From JAGVSR01 sp963778225 (GTDB taxonomy: Bacteria; Pseudomonadota; Alphaproteobacteria; Rhizobiales; Hyphomicrobiaceae): a stretch of DNA of 64,000 bases. Position 1 is the stretch's first letter; each line of letters begins with the position of its first letter. Shown piece after piece: positions 16,797 to 24,181 of the stretch. The notes beneath the pieces are model-generated. The model searched no databases. It saw only the letters and a list, made by a program, of their open reading frames with translations, and had not been told where the DNA came from. Both the position numbers and the translations under genes were made by a program. Where the stretch lies: NCBI GenBank assembly GCA_963778225.1, contig CAVZTR010000013.1, forward strand, positions 148,067 to 212,066, read 5' to 3'.

Positions 16797-19019
16797 TCAC
16801 TCGAAGACGCGGTCGACCTGGCTGACGATGTCTTTCTGGCGAAGCCCCGCGATGATCCGGTTCAAATGGGCGAGGTCGAACACTTCCAACTCGATACGCA
16901 ATTCCGTGAAGTCGGACGCACGCCGGATCATTTTAAGGTTGTCGATGTTGCCCTCGGCCTCGCCGATGACCTCCGCGATGGCTGCGAGCGATCCCGGCCT
17001 GTTGGGCGCCGTCACGCTGAGCCGCGCTGGAAAGCGCTCCTGCTTGTCGGGATCGATATCCCACGACATGTCGATCCAGCGCTGGTGCTCATACGCTTGC
17101 AGGCGTGGCGAGTGAATCTGGAAAATGCGAATGCCGGCGCCGGGCTCCAGAACGCCCACGATCCGATCGCCGGGCACCGCGCCGCCTTCCTCGAAGATCA
17201 CCGGCACATCGTCTTTCAACCCGCGCAGCGCGATGGCCGAGGACAACTGCCCCGCACCTGACCCCGGCGCCGGCGCCCTGACGCGCAAGCCTGAAACCTT
17301 GGTCAGATCCACCCAGCCCTTCAGCGGATTTTCCAGAACGCTCTGCGTCGCTGCCGCCTGCACCGCCTCCGGCGACACCGCCTTCAACACATCACCCGCC
17401 GGCAACTCCCCTCGCGCCACCGCGGCCAGCAACTCATCGAGAGATTTGTGCGTGAACTTCGACAGGACGCGCTTCACCGCGTCGTCTGTGTAGGTCACGT
17501 GCGCCGCCTCGAACGCCGCCGTCGCAAGCCGCCGTCCCAGTTCCACGTACTGACGGCGAACCGCCTCGCGCGCCGCCCGGCGAATAGCGCTCTGCGCCCG
17601 GCCTGTGACGCACAGGCTCTCCCACGCCGCCGGCGGCACGTGCCCCTTGGAGGTGCGGATCTCGACCTCATCGCCGTTCCGCAACCGCGTGTCGATCGGC
17701 ACATGCCGGCCGTTCACATAGGCTCCAACCGCCGCGTTGCCGACATCCGTATGCACGGCGTAAGCGAAATCGAGCGGCGTCGCCCCGCGCGGCAATGCAA
17801 TGAGCCGTCCCTTCGGCGTGAAGCAGAACACCTGATCTTGGAAGAGTTCGAGCTTGGTGTGCTCCAGAAATTCTTCCGGGTTCGACCCCTCCAGCAGCGT
17901 TTCGACCATCCGCCGGAGCCACACGTACGGACCATGCTCCTTGTCGTCGAGCGACGTCATCGAGCCGGCGGCAATAGCGCCTTTGGTCATGTCCTTGTAG
18001 AGCGCATGCGCCGCGACGCCGTATTCGGCCACCTGATGCATCAGGTGCGTCCGGATCTGCAATTCCACCCGCTGATGCCGCGGCCCCACCACCGTCGTGT
18101 GGATCGACTGATAATTGTTTTGCTTGGGCGTCGAAATGTAATCCTTGAACCGCCCCGGCACCGCCCGCCACGTTGTGTGCGACACGCCCAGAACCCGGTA
18201 GCAATCCGCGATATCCTTGCTCGTCACGCGAAACGCATAGATGTCGGAAAGTTGCTCCAGAGAGATCTGCTTATTCGTCATCTTGCGCCAGATCGAGTAC
18301 GGCTTCTTCTCTCGTCCCGAGACCACCGCCTCGATACCGACTTCACGCAGTTTGGCCGTCAAAGCGGTCTCGATCTCGTCGACGAGCCCCTCGTTCTTGG
18401 CGCGCAACTCCCGCAGCTTGTCCGTCACCGCCTTGTAGGCGTCCGCATGCAGCCAGCGGAATGCGTGATCCTCCAGTTCGTCACGGATTGCCTGCATGCC
18501 CATGCGGCCGGCCAGCGGCGCATAGATGTCGAGCGTCTCCTCCGAAATGCGCTGCCGGCTTCCCGGCTTCATGTGCTCCAGCGTACGCATGTTGTGCAGC
18601 CGGTCCGCGAGTTTCACGAGCAGCACGCGAATGTCAGTCGAAATGGCGATCAGGAGCTTGCGAAAATTCTCCGCCTGCTCGGTTTGCTTCGATACCAGAT
18701 CGAGCCGCTTGATCTTCGTGAGCCCATCGACGAGCGCGCCGATCTCCGCCCCGAAGAGCTGATCGATCTCGGCCCGCGTCGCGTCCGTGTCTTCGATCAC
18801 GTCGTGCAGAAGTGCCGTCGCCACAGTCGCGTCGTCGAGCTTCAGGTCCGTCAGGATCGCGGCCACTTCGAGCGGATGGGAAAAGTAGGGATCGCCCGAC
18901 GCACGCTTCTGATTGCCATGCGCCTTCATGGCGTAGACGTAGGCGCGGTTCAGCAGCGCCTCGTTGGCTTTCGGATCGTACTTCTGAACCCGTTCGACGA
19001 GTTCGTATTGGCGCATCAT
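16797..19019 (-). CDS. rel: Bifunctional (p)ppGpp synthetase/hydrolase Rel
   Basis: 740-residue RelA/SpoT homolog, the single stringent-response enzyme of most alphaproteobacteria. Domains in order: HD hydrolase with intact ATALLHDVIEDTDAT (about 65-80), synthetase domain (SIWRKMTNKQ, RHQRVELQIRTHLMHQVAEY), TGS domain (CFTPKGRLIALPRGATPLDF, about 395-455), and a C-terminal ACT domain (TAPNRPGSLAAIAEVIGEAE). The HD motif is complete, so both making and breaking (p)ppGpp are expected. Two adjacent ATG codons at the start. rpoZ lies upstream on the same strand. Confidence 0.95.
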   Translation of the reverse strand: MMRQYELVERVQKYDPKANEALLNRAYVYAMKAHGNQKRASGDPYFSHPLEVAAILTDLKLDDATVATALLHDVIEDTDATRAEIDQLFGAEIGALVDGLTKIKRLDLVSKQTEQAENFRKLLIAISTDIRVLLVKLADRLHNMRTLEHMKPGSRQRISEETLDIYAPLAGRMGMQAIRDELEDHAFRWLHADAYKAVTDKLRELRAKNEGLVDEIETALTAKLREVGIEAVVSGREKKPYSIWRKMTNKQISLEQLSDIYAFRVTSKDIADCYRVLGVSHTTWRAVPGRFKDYISTPKQNNYQSIHTTVVGPRHQRVELQIRTHLMHQVAEYGVAAHALYKDMTKGAIAAGSMTSLDDKEHGPYVWLRRMVETLLEGSNPEEFLEHTKLELFQDQVFCFTPKGRLIALPRGATPLDFAYAVHTDVGNAAVGAYVNGRHVPIDTRLRNGDEVEIRTSKGHVPPAAWESLCVTGRAQSAIRRAAREAVRRQYVELGRRLATAAFEAAHVTYTDDAVKRVLSKFTHKSLDELLAAVARGELPAGDVLKAVSPEAVQAAATQSVLENPLKGWVDLTKVSGLRVRAPAPGSGAGQLSSAIALRGLKDDVPVIFEEGGAVPGDRIVGVLEPGAGIRIFQIHSPRLQAYEHQRWIDMSWDIDPDKQERFPARLSVTAPNRPGSLAAIAEVIGEAEGNIDNLKMIRRASDFTELRIELEVFDLAHLNRIIAGLRQKDIVSQVDRVFE

Positions 19020-19150
19020 GGGGGCTTATGGGTCCTCGGGCAGCCGCGGACGAGAAGTCTAAACGAAAACGCCGCGGCACGCCTCCTGAGAGAGACCTGC
19101 GCGCGGCGTTAATGGGATCGGACCGGGCGGTTGGCTCCGGACCGGATACG

Positions 19151-19582
19151 TTAGCGGCCGCGTTCGCGCGGATTGGCCGGTCCGGTTCCCGACGAGGACG
19201 GCTCGGACGGCGTCATGCTCTCCAGACCGCGCAGCAGCTGCTCTTCCGTGAGCACGTCGACCTGCGTATCGCTGGACTGGTCGTCCCGGCCGAGGATCGG
19301 CGCGCGGCGCTCAATCGCCAGAACAGGCGCGGCTCCCGCTTCCGGCTCATCGACTTCGACGTTCTTCTGAATGGAGTGGATCAAGCTCTCACGCATGTCG
19401 TCGGGCGGGATCGCCTGTTCCGCAATTTCGCGCAGCGCGATCACGGGGTTTTTGTCGTTTTCCTGATCGATGGTGACCGGGCTGCCGTTCGCGATGTTGC
19501 GGGCCCGATGCGCGGCGAGCAGCACGAGCTCGAACCGATTTTGAACCTTGTCGACACAGTCTTCTACAGTGACGCGAGCCAT
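19151..19582 (-). CDS. rpoZ: RNA polymerase omega subunit
   Basis: 143 residues. The conserved omega fold is MARVTVEDCVDKVQNRFELV followed by AAHRARNI and the KNPVIALREIAE helix. The C-terminal 70 residues are an acidic, low-complexity alphaproteobacterial extension. Omega binds the beta' subunit and helps form a ppGpp site in proteobacterial polymerase, which makes its position beside rel sensible. 131 bases separate it from rel. Confidence 0.93.
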   Translation of the reverse strand: MARVTVEDCVDKVQNRFELVLLAAHRARNIANGSPVTIDQENDKNPVIALREIAEQAIPPDDMRESLIHSIQKNVEVDEPEAGAAPVLAIERRAPILGRDDQSSDTQVDVLTEEQLLRGLESMTPSEPSSSGTGPANPRERGR

Positions 19583-19805
19583 CCTATATCAGTCCTCGAC
19601 CTTGGGGATTTCAGGGAACAAACGTCGGGCGGTGACGTTATTGCCGCAACTTATCTGGCTGTGACTCGGAGGCCTTCCAGCCACTTGGAGTTTGCAAACG
19701 ATGAAGGGGTCGCGCAGAGCCTGCCGACCAATCGATCCACTACTGACATAGGAATTCGAGCGGTGCAAGCGAGGCGACCATTTCGCTTGGTACGTTGACT
19801 GAGCA

Positions 19806-19834
19806 TTGACGTGCTAAATCATTATCATTGCTAT
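19806..19834 (+). promoter_or_regulatory. Candidate sigma-70 promoter with Fur-like spacer
   Basis: TTGACG (19806-19811), a 17-base spacer and TGCTAT (19829-19834). The spacer is AT-rich, unlike its surroundings, and contains AATCATTATCATT (19817-19829), which resembles half of a classical Fur box. It points at the NYN gene about 220 bases downstream. Promoter call is moderate; Fur-type control is only a suggestion. Confidence 0.4.
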
Positions 19835-19960
19835 AGTTTAATTCCCATCAGGAAAGTCTCCCTCGCCAGGAGGCGGTCACTGACCTATAAACGTCAATCA
19901 TTAATCCGCGCTCCATGGCGTTAACGCCCAGTAAGTTAAAGCCCGGGAAATTTGCCGAAC

Positions 19961-20040
19961 AGCGATCAGAATCGCTGGACACTCGCCGATCCATCGGCGA
20001 AACCAAAGAAAAAGATGATCAAGACTCGCGCACCACGCGA
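19961..20040 (+). promoter_or_regulatory. Three consecutive hairpins in NYN gene leader
   Basis: AGCGAT(19961-19966)/ATCGCT(19971-19976); TCGCCGAT(19983-19990)/ATCGGCGA(19993-20000); and TCGCG(20026-20030)/CGCGA(20036-20040). All three are exact inverted repeats within 80 bases, ending 15 bases before the NYN start codon. In RNA they would form stems in the 5' untranslated region. No T-run follows, so these are not simple terminators. Confidence 0.45.
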
Positions 20041-20055
20041 TAAAGGCTGAAAACA

Positions 20056-20712
20056 ATGCATTTTTACCAGAACGAACGAGTTGCCTTGTTCATTGACGGC
20101 GCCAATCTGTACGCGACGTCGAAGGCCCTCGGGTTTGATATCGACTACAAGCGTCTGCTGACGCATTTTCGCGGAAAGTGCCATCTCGTCAGGGCCTTAT
20201 ATTATACCGCGTTGGCTGAAGATCAGGAATACTCATCTATCCGCCCGTTGATCGACTGGCTCGACTACAACGGCTACACGATGGTGACGAAGCCCACCCG
20301 CGAATTTACCGATGCGAGCGGCCGCCGCAAAGTCAAAGGCAACATGGACATTGAGCTTGCGGTGGACGCTATGCGCCTTGCCGACAGCCTCGACCACATT
20401 GTCCTTTTCTCCGGCGACGGTGATTTCCGTTCGCTGGTCAATGCTCTGCAGCAGCGCGGCAAGCGCGTCAGCGTGGTGTCCACCCTCCAGACGCAGCAGC
20501 CGATGGTCGCCGATGAACTTCGGCGCCAGTCTGATCAGTTTATCGACCTTGCAGATCTGGAGACTGTCATCGGTCGCGATCCGGGAACACGCCCGGCGCG
20601 CGAACCGCGCACGTATTCCGCGAGCCGCTCGCCCGCCACTCAAGCCACCGGCGGGGATCTACGCACCCCGGCGAGCTTTCAGGATTACGATGTGTCCGAA
20701 GAGGAAGTCTGA
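20056..20712 (+). CDS. NYN-domain (LabA/DUF88-like) protein, putative RNase
   Basis: 218 residues. Residues about 9-170 form a NYN domain, a PIN-like fold found in LabA-type proteins and some endoribonucleases. The acidic residues expected to bind metal are in LFIDGANLY (Asp15), KGNMDIELAVDAM and VLFSGDGDFRSLV. The last 40 residues are a polar tail. ATG 20056 is preceded by AAAGGCTG. Orthologues commonly sit beside rpoZ/rel in Hyphomicrobiales. Nuclease activity is inferred from the fold and not shown. Confidence 0.85.
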   Translation: MHFYQNERVALFIDGANLYATSKALGFDIDYKRLLTHFRGKCHLVRALYYTALAEDQEYSSIRPLIDWLDYNGYTMVTKPTREFTDASGRRKVKGNMDIELAVDAMRLADSLDHIVLFSGDGDFRSLVNALQQRGKRVSVVSTLQTQQPMVADELRRQSDQFIDLADLETVIGRDPGTRPAREPRTYSASRSPATQATGGDLRTPASFQDYDVSEEEV

Positions 20713-20751
20713 ACGCTCTGCTTTTCGGCGCGGCCGTGATAATGGCCGCGC

Positions 20752-21429
20752 ATGCCCGCCACCCCTGCCAGCTCCGTCGATCACTTGAGCACACCACCGG
20801 AAGCTCCGCTCGACTGTCGGCGATGTCCGCGTCTGGCTGCTTTCCGTGATCATTACCGGCAGCACGAGCCCCACTGGTTCAATGCCCCCGTCCCCTCCTT
20901 CGGACGAGACGACGCCCGCCTTCTCATTGTCGGCCTTGCGCCGGGCCTGAAGGGTGCCAATCGAACCGGGCGTCCGTTCACCGGCGACTACGCTGGTGAA
21001 CTCCTCTACGCCACCCTTCTCACCTACGGGTTCGCCAAGGGAACGTATCGCGCTGATCCAGTCGATGGCCTCGAACTCGTCGACTGCATGATCACCAACG
21101 CCGTCCGCTGCGTCCCGCCCGAGAACAAACCCACGCCCGAAGAAATCACAAACTGCCGACCGTTTTTCGCCGCCCGCTGCGCAGCCTTGCCGCGCTTGCG
21201 CGCCGTCCTCGCTCTCGGCCGTATCGCTCACGATCAAACACTTGCGACCCTGAACCTGCGCAAATCGTCGTTCGCTTTTGCCCACGGCGCCCGCCACGCG
21301 ATTGGGCCGGGCCTTATGTTGTTCGATAGCTTCCACTGCTCTCGCTACAACACCAACACCGGCCGGTTAACCGCGCCCATGTTCCACGCCGTTTTCGAAG
21401 CCATACGCACCGAACTCGACCGCACCTGA
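20752..21429 (+). CDS. Uracil-DNA glycosylase, family 5 (UDGb-like)
   Basis: 225-residue DNA repair glycosylase removing uracil and related deaminated bases. The family-5 motif is GLAPGLKGANRTGRPFTGD (residues 61-79), and a second motif is FDSFHCSRYNTNTG near the C-terminus. Four cysteines (22, 25, 120, 135) are placed as [4Fe-4S] ligands. Same strand as the NYN gene, 39 bases downstream. Confidence 0.9.
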   Translation: MPATPASSVDHLSTPPEAPLDCRRCPRLAAFRDHYRQHEPHWFNAPVPSFGRDDARLLIVGLAPGLKGANRTGRPFTGDYAGELLYATLLTYGFAKGTYRADPVDGLELVDCMITNAVRCVPPENKPTPEEITNCRPFFAARCAALPRLRAVLALGRIAHDQTLATLNLRKSSFAFAHGARHAIGPGLMLFDSFHCSRYNTNTGRLTAPMFHAVFEAIRTELDRT

Positions 21430-21506
21430 ATTTGATCTATGCCAGATCGTGTGCAGATCGGATTAGGCATGCTAGGTTAGCCTATGCCGTGGCGAAGGAG
21501 CCGTGC

Positions 21507-21944
21507 ATGAAACAACGTGAATCGTACGAGCCAATCACTGATTTCGGCATCGCGCCGGAGAAGGTTGGCCACGTCATCGTCAAGGCGCGCGAGTACGGCG
21601 CCAAGGTCGGCGCCTGGAACGACACGACCGACGAGGGCGACGCGGAAGAAGACCCCAATGCCATTCTCGAGGACTTCGCCGACGACCCGACGAGCGAAGA
21701 ACTAGCCGGCTTTATCGGCGCCTTGAACGACGACGAACAGGCAGCCCTCGTGGCGCTCGCATGGGTCGGCCGCGGCACGTTCGAAGCCGAAGAGTTTGCC
21801 GAGGCCATGGAAACCGCGCGCTCCGAGCGCGCCAATGCCACATCGAAGTACCTGCTGGGAATGCCGCTCCTTGCCGATTATCTGGAGGAGGGCCTGGAAA
21901 AGCTCGGCTACTCCGCAGAAGAAATCGTCGGCGACATCATGTGA
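21507..21944 (+). CDS. DUF3775 protein
   Basis: 145-residue acidic cytoplasmic protein from ATG 21507 (MKQRESYEPITDFGI), chosen over an upstream frame beginning because GAAGGAGCC precedes it. The body (FIGALNDDEQAALVALAWVG, then TSKYLLGMPLLADYLEEGL) is the DUF3775 family, widespread in alphaproteobacteria and of unknown function. Confidence 0.8.
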   Translation: MKQRESYEPITDFGIAPEKVGHVIVKAREYGAKVGAWNDTTDEGDAEEDPNAILEDFADDPTSEELAGFIGALNDDEQAALVALAWVGRGTFEAEEFAEAMETARSERANATSKYLLGMPLLADYLEEGLEKLGYSAEEIVGDIM

Positions 21945-21957
21945 TCGCCCGCGCCGG

Positions 21958-22497
21958 TCACAGCATCGCCAGCAGATCCGCAGCATGCTTCTCCGGCGGA
22001 TGCACAGGATAGAACGCTCGCACGATCAGACCGTCCCGGCACATCAGTGTCAGACGCTTCAGATACGCGACCCCGCCCGTTTGAAAGCGCGGCAGCTGCA
22101 GCGCGTCAGCCACTTTGAGTTCCGCATCGCTCATCAGCGGATACGTGAGCCCGATCCGCGACGCGAACTCGCGCTGCCATTCGCGCGACTGCGTGCTGAG
22201 CCCGACAATCTGAATTCCACGCGCCTTATAATGTTCGATCAGCTCCTCGAACCCCTGCGCCTCGGGTGTCGACCCATGCGCGCCGGGGATGTTGTCCCAG
22301 CCTGGCGGATTGGCGTGCCCCGGACGCCCGGTCCACGGATACACGAAAATGATACTGAGCCCGCTGATCCTGGCCAGCGACAGCCGATCCCCCGTGGTGG
22401 TGGGCAACTCGATATCGGGCAACTCCACGCCCGCCACCAGATGCGCAGCGGCGCCGTCGTCTTTCGGAGCGGGATACGGGCAGTCGGTCACGGCCAT
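21958..22497 (-). CDS. Redoxin-family protein lacking the peroxidatic Cys
   Basis: 179-residue thioredoxin-fold protein of the AhpC/TSA-redoxin superfamily (ELPDIELPTTTGDRLSL, then IIFVYPWTGRPGHANPPGW). In true peroxiredoxins the strand is followed by T-x-x-C; here that stretch has no cysteine, and the only cysteines are Cys6 and one in LMCRDG. The later YPLMSDAELKVADAL matches the family. It starts 4 bases after the smpB stop. Catalytic peroxidase activity is doubtful; a structural or alternative redox role is possible. Confidence 0.75.
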   Translation of the reverse strand: MAVTDCPYPAPKDDGAAAHLVAGVELPDIELPTTTGDRLSLARISGLSIIFVYPWTGRPGHANPPGWDNIPGAHGSTPEAQGFEELIEHYKARGIQIVGLSTQSREWQREFASRIGLTYPLMSDAELKVADALQLPRFQTGGVAYLKRLTLMCRDGLIVRAFYPVHPPEKHAADLLAML

Positions 22498-22501
22498 CAG
22501 C

Positions 22502-22978
22502 TCAGCCCTTCTCGCGCATGATCCGCGCTTTCTGCCGCTGCCAGTCGCGTTTGGCCGCGTCCTGACGCTTGTCGGTGAGCTTTTTGCCCTCTGCCAGCGC
22601 CAGCTTCAATTTCGCAATACCCTTGGCATTGAAGTACATCTCCACGGGCACGATGGTCATGCCCTTGCGCTCCACGGCCTGAAACAGCTTCGCCATCTCG
22701 GCCTTGTGTAGCAGCAAACGCCTCTTGCGCCGCGGCTCATGCTGGAAAAATCGCCCGGCCTGACTGTACTCCGGAATATATGAGTTGATCAGATAGAGCC
22801 CGTCGTCTTCGAACGAGGCATAGCTCTCGGCGATATTCGCCTGACCTTTGCGCAACGACTTCACTTCGGTGCCGGTCAGCATGAGACCGGCTTCCCAGGT
22901 GTCGGTGAGAAAGAATTCGTGCCGGGCCCGCCGGTTTTCGGCGACGAGCTTGCGCGCGTCATCCTTGGCAGCGGCCAT
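22502..22978 (-). CDS. smpB: SsrA-binding protein SmpB
   Basis: 158-residue partner of tmRNA in trans-translation. VAENRRARHEFFLTDTWEAG, LTGTEVKSLRKGQANI, and the basic C-terminal tail DKRQDAAKRDWQRQKARIMR, which enters the ribosomal A site, are all present. No ssrA gene was seen in this window. Followed closely by the redoxin gene; dapA lies upstream on the same strand. Confidence 0.97.
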   Translation of the reverse strand: MAAAKDDARKLVAENRRARHEFFLTDTWEAGLMLTGTEVKSLRKGQANIAESYASFEDDGLYLINSYIPEYSQAGRFFQHEPRRKRRLLLHKAEMAKLFQAVERKGMTIVPVEMYFNAKGIAKLKLALAEGKKLTDKRQDAAKRDWQRQKARIMREKG

Positions 22979-23026
22979 GGCCCGTGATCCTCGCTGGGTT
23001 TCGTGCGCTCGGCGTTGAAACAGATT

Positions 23027-23917
23027 TCACTCGGCAGCGACCGCGGTCAGGAGCCCTGCCTTCGCCATCGCATCATCGACGATCTTGCGCGCACCTTCGG
23101 TCAGCGGAACCATCGGCAGCCGCATATCCTCCGTGCACAGCCCGAGCCGCGACGCCGCATACTTCACCGGTCCGGGATTGGTCTCGCAAAACATCGCATC
23201 GTGCAGCGGCATCAGACGATCCTGAAGTGCCAGCGCCGTCTTGAAGTCACCGCGCATGCACGCATTCTGGAATTCGGCACACAACCGCGGCGCGATGTTC
23301 GAGACGACCGAAATACACCCGTGGCCGCCATGCGCCATGAACGCCAGCGCCGTCGCATCCTCGCCCGAGAACTGCAGGAACTCCGCACCCATCGCTGCCC
23401 GCTGCTGCGAGACGCGCGCCAGATTGGCCGTCGCATCCTTGACGCCCGCAATGTTCTTCAACTCGTACAGCCGCGCCATCGTTGCCACCGACATGTCGAC
23501 GATCGACCGCGGCGGAATATTGTAGATGAAGATCGGAATATTGACCGCGTCGTTGACCGCCTTGAAGTGCTGGTAGAGCCCCTCTTGCGTCGGCTTGTTG
23601 TAGTACGGCGTCACGATCAAAAGCCCCGACGCGCCGGCCTCCTCGGCAAACGTGGAAAGTTCGATCGCCTCCTCCGTCGAGTTCGAACCCGTGCCCGCCA
23701 TCACGGGCACACGCCCGCGCGCCGCCGCGATCGTGATCTCGATCACCCGCTTGTGTTCATCGTAATCGAGCGTCGGACTCTCGCCGGTCGTCCCCGTGGG
23801 AACGAGGCCGTGGGTCCCCTCCGTAATCTGCCAGTCGACGAATCGCGCCAGCGCGTCCTCGTCGAGCTTGCCGTTCTTGAACGGCGTAATGAGCGCTGTC
23901 AGCGACCCCTTGAACAT
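23027..23917 (-). CDS. dapA: 4-hydroxy-tetrahydrodipicolinate synthase
   Basis: 296-residue TIM-barrel enzyme that condenses pyruvate and aspartate semialdehyde in lysine/diaminopimelate synthesis. Substrate-site threonines are in PTGTTGESPTL; the catalytic tyrosine in TPYYNKPTQEG; the Schiff-base lysine in NIAGVKDAT. Length and motifs are normal. Divergent from slt. Confidence 0.97.
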   Translation of the reverse strand: MFKGSLTALITPFKNGKLDEDALARFVDWQITEGTHGLVPTGTTGESPTLDYDEHKRVIEITIAAARGRVPVMAGTGSNSTEEAIELSTFAEEAGASGLLIVTPYYNKPTQEGLYQHFKAVNDAVNIPIFIYNIPPRSIVDMSVATMARLYELKNIAGVKDATANLARVSQQRAAMGAEFLQFSGEDATALAFMAHGGHGCISVVSNIAPRLCAEFQNACMRGDFKTALALQDRLMPLHDAMFCETNPGPVKYAASRLGLCTEDMRLPMVPLTEGARKIVDDAMAKAGLLTAVAAE

Positions 23918-24181
23918 GCCTTCACCCTGTCGTGCGTCGCATCCAAGTACTTGCTTGGACGATCATTTCTGGAAAAGTTCCACATGACGGAAACGATCGC
24001 CGGCGCCCGCCTTCGCCTTGAAGTGGGCCAACCCGGTTGTTACGTTGCCTGACACGAAGAACGGCGGCGCAGCAAAGGCCGCTCGATCGAATGGCCGCGA
24101 CATTAGGCGGTCGGGCGGACCGCCGCAAGGCGACAGGAACGGCGGCCCGGCACAATCGGCTCGCATGAGAAAGGTCCCGCA

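Larger units (their letters stand above)
19583..20055. other. Divergent intergenic region of rpoZ and NYN gene
   Basis: A 473-base region without a gene. It should hold the rpoZ promoter (leftward) and the NYN-gene promoter and leader (rightward). I looked for a two-piece tmRNA, since smpB is a few kilobases away, and saw no tag peptide or tRNA-like end. The notable parts, a sigma-70-like promoter and three consecutive hairpins, are listed separately. Confidence 0.5.

Noticed and set aside
17448..19112. 554-codon open frame on the plus strand
   Set aside because: Antisense to rel, which has all expected domains; no domain seen in the shadow.
19583..20055. Possible tmRNA or 6S RNA between rpoZ and the NYN gene
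   Set aside because: No tag-peptide frame, tRNA-like ends or long 6S-like helix found.
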